DNA from: Psettodes erumei
Lineage: Eukaryota; Chordata; Actinopteri; Pleuronectiformes; Psettodidae
Direction of reading: 5' to 3'
NCBI GenBank assembly: GCA_016785225.1
Contig: JAFBJZ010000781.1
Coordinates: 434,001 to 498,000 of the forward strand
Length of the DNA: 64,000 nucleotides
Part shown: positions 35,126 through 49,595 of the stretch, piece after piece
How the letters are laid out: the number at the start of each line of letters is the position of its first letter
How positions within the stretch are numbered: the stretch's first letter is position 1
Position numbers and translations under genes: made by a program
The notes under the pieces: generated by a model
The model's input: only the letters and a program-made list of their open reading frames with translations
Databases searched by the model: none
Told to the model about the DNA's origin: nothing

Positions 35126-38100
35126 TTTTCAGCTTTACACATTTCCCCATTCACATTAGTCACCATTTTATCTGGCAGGTGAAGTGCCAGACCCATCTCC
35201 ACTGTGCTGTGTCAGCACTGGAGAATGGTGGATTTGTGTGTCTGCTGCCGCTGCAGCACGTAGGTTTGTGTTCCAGAGGTTGTTGTGTTTGAAAATGATG
35301 ACGGGCGGGAACTATTCACTTGTTGCTTTTTGACCAACCCTACTCCTGTCAGCTGTGATGGGCATTGGACACATGACTTATGTTGCTATGCTTTGTTTGC
35401 TTAAATACACTGATAATATGAAGGAGAGTCAAAACTGAAACTTAGCAACATAGAAACATAGAACTTAGAAACATAGCTCTGAAAGAGTAAATGATGAAAG
35501 AGTACATGATATAAACTAATATATGCTATATTATATGCTTTCCACTTGTATGGATGTCAATATTGCAAATGTTTTTATTAACTGAATTAGGAAACTCAAA
35601 GAATTTAGAGAGAAAAACTAAGATTATCGGGTGTGTGGTTTTTGAGTACTCGTTGGTTTGTGGGGCTGTGGGCAACATGACATGGAAGAACATGTGATGT
35701 GGGTGCTCTCAGCTGTTCTTTTTAGCTCCAGACACGCCTGACAGTTTGATCCAGACCTGGGATGAATGATCTGTGAAGATCAGAAACCTAATCTCAAACC
35801 TTCTTTGTGAATATGCACAGTCTGTGCTCTGTGTTTCTTTCAAGCATCAGCCCTGCAGCAGCATCTGCCAGAGAGCTGAGGCAATGAACTCTCCTCCTGA
35901 GGGACATTACTATTGATAACCGAGTTACGAATCATTTAATACCATTAGAGTTCTTCTACCCCTGTGCCTCACATGGAAATATCATTCCTACCCCATTCTC
36001 CCACGCTGTGAGATTATCAAGGGTGATGATGCTGTGGAATGGCAGAAGATTTGTCAAGTTAATAAAATGAGCTCCGGGGAGAGCTATTTCAAGGCATCAT
36101 TGAAGTATGTTTAAAGTAAGTGAGAGTTGATGGTGGCCTCGGCAGAGAAGGTAAATCCAACATGTGCGTGCTTTTCTTAAAAGATATTGGCCACAGTCGA
36201 TACCTGAACTGGAGTGCTGGCTCTCTGGCTACTTTCTGGAGAAAGATGAAGAAGATTTTACGTGAAGAAACTCGTGGAGAACAGTCCTCAAAATGAACAG
36301 TGAAGAGTGCATTTTGACTGTAAATACAGTTTACTGCAGTTGGCAGACATTCAAAGAAAACGCTGCAGCAGCCTCTGCATCACAGTATAATGAGACTATG
36401 ACATTTCCAGACAATCATATACCATGAACAAGTTTCAAACCTTTTAATATCAAAGTTATAATCATGCGTCACGCCATCTTGCCTTTGGAGCCATTAACTG
36501 TAATGTCAAGATTGAAATTGCTCAATATTCAGAACTAAGAATAGGTAAAGATCTGATTAGCATCACTTCATAGCTCATCTTTGCTTTGTTCCTCTGTTTC
36601 AATGAAAGAAAGCTCAGTTCCAACATTCATTTGCTGTTGATATTTTTTTATTTTGCATCTCCTAAAGCTTGAAGAACTGAAGAGGTTTTGGTTTTTTTGG
36701 GGGGAGGATCAAATTGTCCAGGTTTTATAATGATGATAGTAATGATCAGATTTGCAAAGATTTAAGGCCAAGTAAGCTATTATTAAATCTTCAGAGCAGT
36801 ATACGAAACCTCATAGTGGCAGACTTATTGTTAGCCAACACAACCAGAAGCGTCTGCCAGCGCAAATGAACATAAACCACAGTGACAGTGACAGTGTAAT
36901 GACCAGAACTTTACCACATGCTGGCCTCAGTCACCAGCTCGACCAGTGACCAACAAAGGGTCATAGATGTAGGTATGCTGCGCTCGTCATGAGAAGCCTC
37001 CTCTATCAAACTATCACCTGGTCAGGACATAAAGACAAAGTGACCCTCCACTGCAAAACCCATTAAATAGTAAATTATCAAAAGAATTCCCGCCACATTC
37101 ATGGAACTGATCCCTGATGAAGCTAATTAAAGGTAATGGAGGGGAAAACATGGAAAATCCCATTATTTTTCAGTTTGAAAAGTAATCATGGATTCAGCGG
37201 ACATAGATTTTAAACGTGTAGGTAGACCATTAAATGTATTGATGATATTTTCTGAACATTGCGTATCTTCCTCCAGGTTGTGACTAAGCAGCTTGTAAGT
37301 CAAAGCTATTTTCCTTCTGCCTCCTTTGTCAACAAAATGTGATTACAGATCTCAATTTAATCTCCGAATGTTAATTATTCATAGTTATTCACAAATGATG
37401 GATGCTGAACGTAAATAGGTTTGATAAGGTATTAAAGAGGATTTGACGTTGGATTCAAACGATGATGAAGTGTAATGGAGAAGAAGCAGCTCGCCACACG
37501 TCGCCATAAACAAAGGCGGCAGAAGCCTCTCCAGTAACGCAGTGCCAGGCCAGACACGGGGTTGCAGATCCACTTTTGAACTGCGTTGGTGTAAAACACT
37601 GCGACGCTCCGAGGGGAGAGAGCAGCTTTAACAAAGCCGGGGTTGAGGGTGGGTTCCCACTGGGGCCACATATGCTTAAAATATATGCATGCTCATGGTA
37701 CTATCAGGCACTTTGAAAGCTCCCATCAAATGCCATATGTTAGAGGATGATTGAACTCTGAGACATGTTGATCTTGTTAAATGTTATTGTTCATGTAACT
37801 TGCTGTCTAATGTGTTCCTCGGGGCAACTGGCCCGTCATAGATTAACTGATGTCATGCCAGGATGTTTTTCTAGCCGTGCAGATTTGTGACAGACAATAT
37901 GTTGGTGATGCGAGACAGGACATGTCGGTTTTTAAATAATAGACAAACCCTCTTTAGTCGACAGGCCTGCCCCATATTTTATGCAGCGTACAGGACACGG
38001 AGCTCAATCTCGCCACATCAGTTGCTCCATCTCTCTGCAGTTTCGTGCTGCTGTATGTTCTCAGCTATTGTATTCGGTCTCTTTCTTCCTCACAAACCTG

Positions 38101-41100
38101 TAATGGTATCTTCCCTTGTGCCTGCTTCTTGAAATTATGTACATATTCCACATGTCAGGGATATGTGCGCTGGATCTGTGCACCCTAGAGGGGCGGATTG
38201 TGTTCCTCCTCGCCTTAGACTCCAGGAGCAGAATCTGTGCCACCAAGTACATTAGTACCACCATCTGTACAATAATCGCTTTAGCTCGGTGATGATAATG
38301 TTTCTGGTTATGTTAAGATGGCCCACAAAGCTTTAATGGATGCTGATAAGTTGAGTTCCATTCTCTGGGAGCTTCAAATGACTGCCTAATGTTGCATGAG
38401 ATAAAGTGTAAACAAGGCAAGGGGTCTACAGCCAAAGAAGTATTATTTGTGCAGGTATTTGGTCATAAACCAAAGTTGTGGACAAAAACACACAGCGAAC
38501 TAATGATGGAGCCAGATGACAAGCCAGGGGACCCGAGTTATTATAATACATCTTTTTGCAGCAATAAACGTCCACCCAAAAAGGTTCAGTGATTCAGTGA
38601 TATTTCAATAAAAATCCTAATGGTGGTGCTGGAGGGAAGAAAGTAAGGGATCACCAAAGTCAGCAGGATTCATCCTCCAGGAACCATGAATGTACAATTT
38701 CATGATAATCCATCCAATATAAACTATGTGGAGAGCTTTCTGTGTGGACCAAAGTGGAGCACAGGCTGGTGTTGCCTTGTCTTCAAACCCATGCTGTGAG
38801 CGTAAAACAGCGTTTCACCACAAACCCACTCCTTAATGATACACAAACTAAACGATCCAAGGAAAAAAACATTGTGTACAGGTTGATTCTACATATTGAA
38901 ACATTATACTTAAAGCAAACATCAGAACTGTACTTATGGAATGAAAATGGCTCTTGCATTATAACCTTCAAATTGCAGTGAAGTGCAGTAGCGTTTATTG
39001 GCTTGTGGAATGGTTTCCAGAAACCATTAGGTTTTCAGCAGTGGATGATGACCAACATGCAAACTTAGCCTGTCTGTGCTTTATCGCTCCGCAGTGTGCG
39101 CAGAGCGTTGGCTCCCCCCTCTATGTTCCACCGCTCTACGTCCAATCTATTTCCTCGGCCTCGGCATAGTACAACAGGATTAAAGATGCATGAGATTATC
39201 CCCATGTCCAGCAGAGTGGAATGAAGAGAGATCATGTTGAGCACATTGACCTTGTTCTCTGAGTTATTGGCCAGCCCCTCACCTTTGCAGAGGGCTTCTG
39301 TATTTAACATGGTATGGGACTACTTAATTAACAGCCTTGGTTTGCTGCCAAACAATTGTCCACGGACCGAGCAAGTCGACTCGCCGGTTTTTCACTTGCC
39401 TCGCTGCACTGACAGCGCCGTTTGTATTACATGTGTGACATGTTCAACAATACATTGTTCAACATAAATGCCTTACAACCCTGAGAAAGCAAGGGCTTTG
39501 TTGCTCAGATGTGACTTCTTTTCAGTGGTTTAACTGTGAACCTGTCATCTGTGATCTCAGCTGAAAAAATATTGATTGCTGGTACAAAGCGGAAAAGGTG
39601 TCTTCAGCCACAGCATTGCTTTGGATTAATTTATTCATTTATTTATTTATGTTAACTTTGGGGTGGGTCCCAAAACTCAAACAATGAGCTGAAAGATGCT
39701 GAAGAGGAACCGCAACATCAGGTCACAGCTTTCTGTATGTTTGTCATGAAGAGGAAACCCTTTCACATGGTCCATCGTCTGTTGCAGACGCCGACTCAGT
39801 TGTCTGTCATCAAACATGCATTATGTGCAGATGTTTTGTGTGTTGACGTGTTAAATTATGTTAGATAACACAAAAGTATAAGCAGAAAAGGAGAGAGAAT
39901 GACATTAGATAAAGTATTTCATAAGCTTATGTTTGTGTAACAATAGACAATAACATAGAAGTGTGTTACTTATTGCTTCTTGAGCATCTGGATGTGCAAA
40001 AGTGTCCAGAGTGAAAACAAGTATGTTGAATTAAAATTTAAACAAAGCATATATTTATATAAAGTCTCCCATGAGCCTCAAGCCAGTGGTAATACAAAAC
40101 TAATTTCACCCACCACTAAAAAACTGGGATGGCATGGCTCATGCATGTTATGTGGTTAAACACAAAATAAGCACCAATAATGAAAGAAGATGCAGCGGCT
40201 CTTGTGGTAGCAGATGCAGAAGTCACATGAACAACAGCACAGCTCTCTGTGGCTCTGAGACTCAGCGCAGATGTCATCAATCATTTATGCATGGCTCTCC
40301 ATTACAAGTTCATTTGAATGAGAGAATAGTATAGCTCTCCCTCTCTGAGCTCAAAAGGTCAGTGATTGAATATAGTCCTCATGTAAAAAGTAACCTGATT
40401 TCCCTTCTCATAGCTGTGCCGTGATTCCCGGGCTCTTGTGGTTCAGTAAATAACAGCGCAGACTTGGTATGCCACAGACCCGGTGCATTAATCTTTCTCC
40501 GGAATTGGTGGGATTACTCTTTGTCAATTTACAGTTTGGAATTGGGTTTTGCTACTCAAGCCGCTGTGACATTCTCTTCTGCACAAACCCAGTGCATGTT
40601 GCAGCTTATTGGATTGGGCCCAGCGTGAGCATCACCACCTCTCGTCTCTGGGTAGCTATAGTATCAGTTGACCAGCTGTTGAGAGGAGGAAATTACCCTC
40701 GGTGTAATGATCGTCCTGTGGTTTTATGCACCTGGCCATTGATTTGAACCAAGTCTTTCAAATTAACTTTGGACTAATGTCTCTAGGACGCCCTGCTGAG
40801 TAGGTGTGGACAGGAGACTGGGGCTCATTCTACTCTAGTCATCTCCAGATGGAGGAAATACTACTGGTATCAACACAGTAACGGCCTCAATTAGTTGAGC
40901 GAGGCCTTCTCACCTTTCCAGCAAACGGATTGGAGTGTGAAAGTGGAGCTTGAGGCCTTGAGGCTTTGTCACCGATTTCCTCCCTTAATGCGCTGTGATT
41001 GATGATACTTTAAGTGCTTTAGCTTTCTCTGTTTCCACAGATCGCTGCTTCAAAGACGAGCAGCATGTCTCTTACGCCGACATAGATGTGAGCAACACCA

Positions 41101-41456
41101 GAGGCATCCCAGCGCCTCAATTCAAAGTCACAATGATTTTCAAGAGCGTGCAAAGCAGCAGCAATGCAGTCAATATATAACAAGATGTGAGGCCTCTGAT
41201 GTTTTTTTGTGTCCATGGGTCAATACACCATAGGTCTCTGTGTCCCCGTGCGCCTTATTTGCTAGGGAGCAACATTCTCTAAGTTTAGACTACAGGGATT
41301 TAACAGCAGCATGTGATTCATAGAGAAATAAAGATTTCTTTAAGGCGTGGAGTGCAGTGTTTGGGCCATTTCTTTGAGTCTGCAGTGGAAAGACATGAGG
41401 ACTAGCAGAACCTTGTAGTAAAGGACAGTTACAACCCCTTTGTCTTATTGAAAAGG
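35123..41456. other. Non-coding DNA; one possible terminal exon
   Basis: Almost all frames are below 82 codons and unfamiliar, and 35,123-37,380 has hardly any open frame. ATTT-type low complexity occurs at about 39628-39650. A possible last coding exon of a plus-strand gene is at 41041-41180 (see findings). I recognise no gene. Confidence 0.4.
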
Positions 41457-41493
41457 ACCTGTATCTGTCCCCTGTCTGTGGACAGATACAGGT
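41457..41493. repeat. 14-bp inverted repeat with 9-nt loop
   Basis: ACCTGTATCTGTCC at 41457-41470 is the exact reverse complement of GGACAGATACAGGT at 41480-41493, separated by 9 bases. In RNA it would make a stable hairpin. The stem is too short for a canonical microRNA precursor and there is no T run after it. It may be chance or a remnant of a small inverted-repeat element. Confidence 0.85.
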
Positions 41494-44400
41494 TGAGCTG
41501 CCGTAAACAAGCTTGTGTTATAATCGGCTTTGTTTTAAGACATCATGAATCCTTATTCTGTACTTTTCCACTGAACCTATTGTTCCAGTTTTGTACTTTT
41601 CGCACAATGTATGTCCTTGTAGACTGGTTGGAAATGTTTTGCATACCAGGAGGCAGATGAAACTTCTCTATTCTATCAGTAAGGTGTGTTGCGTTAGCTA
41701 CACGCCCAAACAACACTCACACATGTTGTTTAGCACACCCAAAGAACAAGGTGAGGACAGTGGTTGTCCTCCCCACGTCCCTGGGAACTGGCCCGTTACG
41801 TTCGGTTGTGTGTGCGTCACCCAGCCCAAGAAGATAAATGTGAACTACACCCGGACATTGGGACTCGTTCTGACTGAGATCCTGTGAGAGCTCTGTCACT
41901 TTGAGCCCAGCGCTGCTGTACTTTACCTGTGACCATAACACATGTTCTGTTGCTGAACTGAATGTATTTGAAAAGCCTACTAACCTGCTGAGATAAGATT
42001 TTATGTGCAATATATAACCAATTTAAAAATAGACAATCAATTATCGCTATATGTTAATGTACTTAACAGCATGTGATACAACTGGGACGACATGCTTCTA
42101 TCGCAGCTCGATTTGTATCACGATTTTATTTGAAGTGCGATTCAACAAATACTGCGCTTCCATAGTACTAAGTATTGGTATTTTCTTTATCTTCTTTAAC
42201 AAACACACAAGTTGAATCATGCACTTGTAGAGACAATACATCATGAGTCTTTCTTTCCAAAAACAATGCACATCACATGCCAGTCACTCTGACATTTATT
42301 TCAGCTGTATAGAAAAGTGGGTCGTAACATGTACAGTTAACAAGTTAATGGAACATTTAGGTGGTGCCATGAGAAAGACAATAAATAAATAAAGATCAGA
42401 CCAAAATACCTGGAAGCACCTGAAATCTCCACATAACAGAAATGTGGGCCTTCCAATTAACCTATAAAACTTATTATAACTGATAACTATAAAACATACA
42501 GTGGCTCCAAATTATAACCCATGTTCTGAACTCGTGTACTGTCACATGCATCCAGCTTTCAGCAGGCTAAGCTCATGTAATGTATAAAAAGCCATATTTT
42601 TAGGGGTCACCCTCAAATCAGATGAGCATATGATGCTGGCTGCAGCTCCCTGCCATATGTCAACTGTAACTTTTACAGTGCGGCAGTTCTTCACAGTTCA
42701 AACCTCTTCTAACATGCCGCAGTACTGTTACAGGAGTCCGTACAGGTAATGAAGTGAGTACATGACATTGTGTGTTAGTGAGGCAGCTTTTAAAGCATTA
42801 AAGTTGCTGGATGAATGAAAGCAATCAGCATGCCGGCCGCACATCTCATTTGAACGACGACTGAAGGGACGTATTCACAAAAGGCGAGACATCAGACAGC
42901 TTTGATAACAGCAGCCTGGTGGTCCACCCCTGCTGGGGGGCTCAGATCAACTGAGGGAGACAGCTGGGGGCCCGGCAGAATAGACCATCCGCAGCCCAGC
43001 GTGATCTCTGTCACCGCTTGTTTTCCTTCTCCCTCCAATGTTTTTGGACTCCAGAGAACGCGCTGGTGTTCAGATGGGTTTGGATCAGAGTGAGCTGGGC
43101 TTAACTCGCCAACGCTGATAGGCTCTGGCATTTAGGTGTGCAATTATTTATTTAGCCCTTGCATGAAAAACAATTTTGTTCGTGCCCTGATACGTGATTT
43201 GGGTTAATAGAATTTAAATACATTCCGACTACAATCCCCAAAAGAGCTTTTAAGCTAACAGAGATGGGGAGCAGTTTGTAGGAAAGTGATGGAAGGCCTA
43301 TAATTACTTGCCAAAGACGTGTTTTTTTACATCAACAAATTACCAGGTGTACAAAACGAGCTCTGTGGTCTCAGAGAAACTGCAAAGATAAAGCCGCTCC
43401 GCTCTTTTTTCCTTCCCGCTGTTTTTCTCTTGACTCTAATCCCATCAAAGACTCCCCTGCTTTTTGTTTTTTCCTCCCCCATCTCGGGCTTACCTCCCCT
43501 CAGGATTGGCATCTTGGAGTACGCTCACTGGCGATTGCTCGCTTCCAGACAAACATCTGGGAGCGTAAATACAGCTAATCCCCTTCATCACCGCAGACGC
43601 TGCTCTACGGTTCGATCTTCCGAAGAATAAAACAAAAAAAAACAAACACAAACCAGAGAGAGGTGACAGGATGAAGTGCCACCTATAGTATTTAAATTGA
43701 AACGTGTTCCTTCATGCTTTTGAACGTGAGAAATAAGTGGCTATGCCTTGGTTAAATGACAAGTGAACACCAAACTCCAAGGACCTGCTTTCAAAAAAAC
43801 TACCCCCCTGATATTTCTGGGGGAAAACATGAGTATACTCTTGTTATCTTCATGTGAAGGACAACTCACGCTACTTAATTGCGCTCATCTGTTTTGATTA
43901 GTTCCGTACGTCCGTACTTGTTGGTTCTCAACCTTCAGCTCCTCCCACAAGCTCTCGTGCTTCGGTGACACAACAGGCTTTAGCACGTGAGCCCTGTCTG
44001 ATCGGCCAGTTCTACGGTTAAACGTGGCTGAGTTCGGACAACTCAGAAGGTCATGGTCACTAAACAGAGAGCGACATCGACCACTGTGTAGGAGAAAGCA
44101 GGAGACGGCATTCAAGCTATGGCTTCCAGTGCCAAAGTCCATGCAAATCACCAGGAAACGACTTTGTAAAACAGCACATTAGGCTCAGTGACTTTAACCA
44201 GGTTCATTTTGAGCATTGTCAGCTGAGAGTGCAGTGAAGCTGTGGCCCAGACAGATAAACCGCGAGCTGAAGCTCACTGCTGTGCTCCTCTGAGCACCTG
44301 ATGCCAGTGTTGTGACTGGGACTCTTTCTTTCCCAGTGACACTCATTTGACAAAGCAGTCCTCCACAGCAAACCGTCTGTTCACCGCGACTGCGAACGAA

Positions 44401-44703
44401 AACAACATTAACACAGCAACTCGGATTTAGCGACGAGACACGGCGAATGAGATGCAACTCCAGTTATATATAACGACACGCCGGGTGCTTCATCACTCTT
44501 GACACAAAGTGAAGTGAAATGCTTATTTTGAGAATATTGAATGTCTGATAAAACCTGATCACGTCTCATTTGGATTACAACAAATCCCTGTGCTGTGGCA
44601 CCTGGAGGAGCTTTGTCAATGCCTTGATGTTGTAGATACAACCATTGTAACTGGCACCAGAATAATTCCCTCCATCACGACTCTTTGCCTCGCCTTTACT
44701 TTT
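41494..44703. other. Non-coding DNA, no gene recognised
   Basis: Frames are at most 103 codons, overlap on both strands and are unfamiliar. The stretch at about 42830-43110 is complex and CpG-containing and could be constrained. I see no repeat family here. Confidence 0.45.
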
Positions 44704-44750
44704 AAGAGCTAAGAGAACTAACTAACTAAGAACTAAGAACTAAGAGCTTA
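44704..44750. repeat. Short tandem repeat, AACTAAG units
   Basis: About five or six imperfect copies of a 7-base unit (AACTAAG and variants AACTAACT, AGCTAAG) lie between two AAGAGCT words. It is a small local expansion with no coding meaning. Confidence 0.8.
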
Positions 44751-47700
44751 TGATGGGTAAAGGTAACTAACGTTAACGATACTTTAGGTAGCTGTTGCCA
44801 GAGTATCTGTTTTTGTCTCGTAAACCCAAACAGACCCTTTTTAAAAATTATTTTGTTTAGGTGATTTGAAACGGCTACGTTTCTTGTTTTAATGTTTTGC
44901 AGCATTTGTAAACTTTTTTTAGAAAGGTTATATGCGACAGAAGTGTATTAGAAGTCTGGAATGTGTTTCAGAATCCTTGGCTCATCTGGCAGCTTGATCT
45001 TTTTTATTTTAGCGCTCATGATACCAAACTTGAGGTAACTGACTTCCATGCTTGGTAATGGAGCTCACGCTTCCCATTTATCTCATACACATCCCACCAC
45101 TTCTCTGTGTGTTTGTGCATGAAAGGGAGCAACGGTGTTGGTGGATGGGCTGGCGTCTGCAGGAAGCCGCTCTCTGTGCTCGGCTTCATGGTCCCAGCAC
45201 TGCACGCGCAGCAGTCATGCTTCTCTTCAGTCTCCTCTCAGAGCGTAATCTAATTAATTGTTCATCTTGGCTTGATATGCACAGTATTTAGCGGTGATAG
45301 TCTTGATCGTAAATTCTCTGAAGACAGGTATACAAACTAACGTGACACACATTTCTACCCTGGCGGTTTGAAAATCAATTAAAGAGAAATATGAGCTACA
45401 GCTTAAACTATGATTCAGCTCTGTTTGAGCGCACAAATGAAACTATCCAACAGGAGAACGGCGTAGTAGTTATGGAGGTACTTTTCACACTTGACTCCTG
45501 TTGAATAAATAACAAATGCAAACCACATCATCTTAACAATACTTTTTTTCATCTGTGCTGCACATGGCAGTCTAATTCAAGAAGTTATCCCTTCTTTTCT
45601 ATCAAATTAGACTAATGGAACTAGAAGAAGAGTGAAGGTGGTGACAGACAAACAGAGAAAGAGCACTGTAATCTCCGTCAGCTCTGTGAAGGTTTGGTTG
45701 TGTGGGCGCACAACGTTGCCGTTTTCGTTCAGTCTCGCAGCTTTAGTCAACCTGGTTTCCAGCAACAGCAGGCAGGAGTGGTCATTCTTGCCAATTTAAA
45801 CCACAGGTGCCAGCTGTTCTTTTACAGGGGCCAGTTAAATTACATCTGAAACTAAGCACTCTATTTAGCAGAGTAGTGGTTCAGAAGCCAAGTCCGACAG
45901 GTCATCTCAGCGAATAAAGCAGAACCTGGTGTCAGTTCATTAAAAAAGTCACCCACTTCAAATTTACCGTTCCCATGTGGTGTAATGCCACAAACTGCAC
46001 AATGATCAGCTTATAAACAGATTTGTGTTCACAATGAAGTAAAATACTACACTCATCAAAGACGCATGACATCATTTTACTGAAATACTGAAATACACCG
46101 TACTGTGAAGCTTCTCATACAGGAAAACATTCACCAATGTAAACATTGATCACATCAACATGAGTAAACGTATGTACTGAATACATGACCTTTATTTTGG
46201 ACATGCTAGGTATACAGTAAAGTAGCGGACAAGGCCTACTTCTCATTACTAAGCTCTTCACTCATTATACAGCATATACTGTAAAAGCATATAAGAGCCT
46301 GGATACCCCTGGTGTTAACACGCATCTTGAGTGAACAGATCACAGTTGGGCAGCGCTACATACAAGTGTAAACAACCAGCAGACCTATGAGCTAACAGTC
46401 AACTGCAGGTTTAACTCGTCGATAAATTAATCCAAGTCAGTGGTTCAAGATGAGTCTTCAACAATATTTTCATGTTTTACAGTGGGGGGAAAGAGAAAAG
46501 CGTTAATATAAAAAGTTTAAACTCAGTTCATTTATTTTAAACGTGTCAGCCATCGACACAAAGATACAGGATATATATATATATTTTTTTTGCTTTGCTC
46601 TATCTTAAAGGGGCAAGATTCTTTAAACTGGCTAGAAAAAATAAGTAGGTCCGTAATCTAGTGTTTAAGGGTGCATCCTAAATCACATCTGAGATTTGCT
46701 TGAGTTACTCCTTGACTGTGGAATCTTGGACTGTGTTGAATAAAACATTTCAGCTACACACCTATGCTAGTTCTTATTAGAGAGTGTGCACGCGCAGAAC
46801 TGGCCCGAGGCCACTCATAAAAGCTGTAACGGAAACCCCATAATTTGGTGGAATCAAACTGAAAAAAACAATGGAAACATGAAGAGGATCACGTACAGCA
46901 GCACACCAACAAATAAACAATGAGTTTAAAGTCAAATCTGTCAACATGATCTTCTTTGAAATTCTGTGTTCATATGCAAATAATTTGCTATTGTGAACAG
47001 TATTTAGTTTTCAGCTCACTGAATGCTTTCTGGAATATGTTGGCATGAGACGTAATCCAATCAGCAGCAGGTATCCCATCAAATATGTTTGGCTGAATCG
47101 AAGTATGTGAATGTGAATGTTATTCTGATGTTGAAATGATGCAAGTGTGGGCTCCAGCAGTGAAATGCTCTTCTTTTCCTCATGTTTTAGGAAAGTGAGT
47201 TCTTCATCATGATTGAAGATGAAGACTTACTCTTGTCAGTAAGTCCTTGTGTGGCTGGCAGTGCTCACAGGCTGTCAGTGAAAACCATTTTAAATGGGCA
47301 ATGTCTCTCACCTCCCTTGGCAGCCATTGTTTTCCATTCATTTCATTATTGTATTAAAATCTCGTTATATTAGTTGAGAAATCCATCAAAGTGAACATGA
47401 TGTCTGCTTTCATTGGTGAAGTTATTGTTCTGTTATAAGTGCAGACTGATTAGAAAAGATGCTATTGTATTACCATACAACAATATCATACCTTTGACAA
47501 ATAACACAACCAAAACTGTTCACTGTGATGTACTAGATCTCAAGCAAGTTGATTTTAGATTGTAGGGACATGAATGGAAATTAGTCAGAGCATGAAATTT
47601 TTGTTGGTCAGCAGTAACATGGAGAGCAGCATCTGTGATATTATAATAAATGGACTATAAAGGGACTAAAACATGCACACAAAAGCCGGGGATGGCGCTT

Positions 47701-49437
47701 TACAAATTGTCTTAAAGGGCTGATTCAACCACATTTTACAAAAAAAGAGAAAAAAAAGCTCACGACTTCACTGACTACTTTTACTTTTTATACTCTATAT
47801 TTTTCTGATCATGCCTACTGTACTGATTACGTCAGTATCATTTTTAACATTTGATGGATTTTTTTACAGTGTAGTATTACAACTTTAACTAAGTAACTGA
47901 TCTAAATACTTCCTCAACCAAAACATAAAACCTGTATGGAAATCCCGTTAAGTGTTTCTTATGATGTGAAGAAAATCAGCTCAATGTAAAGTTGGCTTTT
48001 GTTTTTAGATTATTATAGAAATGTAAGTCAGCATCCAATGCTGGCAAAATCGAAACAGGCACAGGACATCGGCAAATGAACAAAGTGTTCCTCTGTACAA
48101 CTCCATATTGGCCAGAGTTTGCATGGCATCTGCCATTGATCTGATGAGGTAAATCCACATCTCATTGTTCCTTAATGCCTGAAGGATCCCCACTGCCTCA
48201 GCTTGCAGAGACCATTCCCCAATGTACTGTCCCTGCTCATATTTTGGATCCTGATTCAATATTCTTATGTAGGCATACGTCAGCATAACCTCCCACTGTG
48301 AACAGAGTGAAGAGTAAAATCTTTAATCACTCAAACTCATTAACTTCTCTGATGTTTCCATTACTTTACAAGATTCCCTGGCTCAGTGCTGCGTTAATGC
48401 TGCCAAGCGCCACAAGAGTTTTTCCCACAGCTTATGGATATGGGCTGACTCCTTTAGTGTGCAACAGGGTCCACTGATAATATGTTTCCTGTGAAGTGCA
48501 TTAATTAAAAGTGAGATTTAGGTTTGTCTGTCTTCCTGTTGTACTTAGCCAGCTAGCATTAGGAAGCTTCATAAATATTTTATGCTCTGGTTTCAGCTCC
48601 TCCATTAGTCATTCCCACTGTTACCCCCTGTTATTTGTCATGTAACTATGATAATAGGTATCTGACACTGTAAGAGAAATATTACAGATGTACATTAGGG
48701 AGGACACATCCACCCTTATTTATAGGCTATGGCTAATTTTGGAGACAAATTCAAGTTTTCTTATCTCTTCACAAAGAGCGCTGCAGACAATTTATCTCCT
48801 TGAAGGATTGCTGGACTAGTTCAGCTGGTGGAACAGAAATCAGCAGAGACAGAGTTGGAACAGTTTTAATCTTTAACAGCTGCTGCTCTCGGGAAATCCA
48901 GGGACCTGCTGTGGTATTAGCGAGCGGCGATAATGTCTCATGTACAGTATTGAATATTCATATGACTTTAACTCCTGCAACTAACCAAAGTAGCTCTTTA
49001 ACTAGTATTTTAATATGATTCAATGAATCTATATCATCAGCTGAAAGTGCGGACATTTTGCCATAAATGAGAGAAACAATCATGAAACTGTACTTTAAGC
49101 ATCAAAAGTTAAAGTACGCTGCAATGCAGAAGAATTGTCATATCACTCTTTCTCTTGCATCAGTGCGTAAGCAGCATTTCCCACAAGTTCTTCAGTCTCA
49201 GCAGCCGTAGAGGTCCTGTTTTTTCTGCTGTTTCATATGAAGCATGCAAGCATGTCCCGCCCCTTTGGTTTGAAACATTTGTTAACTGGACTGCACTTCA
49301 AGAGAGAATATTATTTTTAAATTCATATTTTATTCATTGTGGTATTGTCATATTACTGTTTTATTAATATTATGTTCTCGACAGCATTATGATAGTTTCC
49401 CTCAATTTTTCTTATTTCATGTCTTTGTGCTCTTGCA
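44751..49437. other. Non-coding, increasingly AT-rich DNA
   Basis: There is no gene, and the interval 45,440-47,970 contains no open frame of note. A short alternating AT run lies at 46571-46584. The word TTAAAGGGGCAAG at 46605-46617 reappears inverted at 53096-53108 (see the possible MITE there). Confidence 0.45.
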
Positions 49438-49595
49438 GAAATCCTGGATTCAGGTACTGATCCAGATCACTCCCAAAACTGAATGGTTTCTAAGTCAGAC
49501 AGAGAGCCACCTCTTGTTAAAACTGAGGCTGAGAAAAGCTGTGCATTATTTTCGCAAAATCCCTCAAACAAGCAAACAAACAAAAACATGAATCA
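49438..49595 (-). repeat. Dispersed percomorph repeat, inverted copy
   Basis: The sequence starts with AATCCTGGATTCAGG and CCAGATCACTCCCAAAAC and ends with CAAACAAGCAAACAAACAAA. This follows a dispersed fish repeat whose consensus has ATCCTGGATCC, GGATCACC-CCAAAA and terminal CAAAC runs. The 16-mer AGATCACTCCCAAAAC (49464-49479) is the exact reverse complement of 52405-52420, so the two copies are inverted relative to each other. It is non-coding. The pyrimidine tract and CAG just before it (about 49420-49437) only imitate a splice acceptor. Confidence 0.55.

Noticed and set aside
42497..42515. ACAGTGGCTCCAAATTATAA, considered as a Tc1-type terminal repeat
   Set aside because: Similarity to Tc1 ends (ACAGTGG...) stops after a few bases and no partner end or transposase sequence was found.
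49420..49592. Possible exon after TTTGTGCTCTTGCAG with an open frame to 49591
   Set aside because: The open stretch is a copy of a dispersed repeat (AATCCTGGATTCAGG onward), which explains the sequence better than a coding exon.
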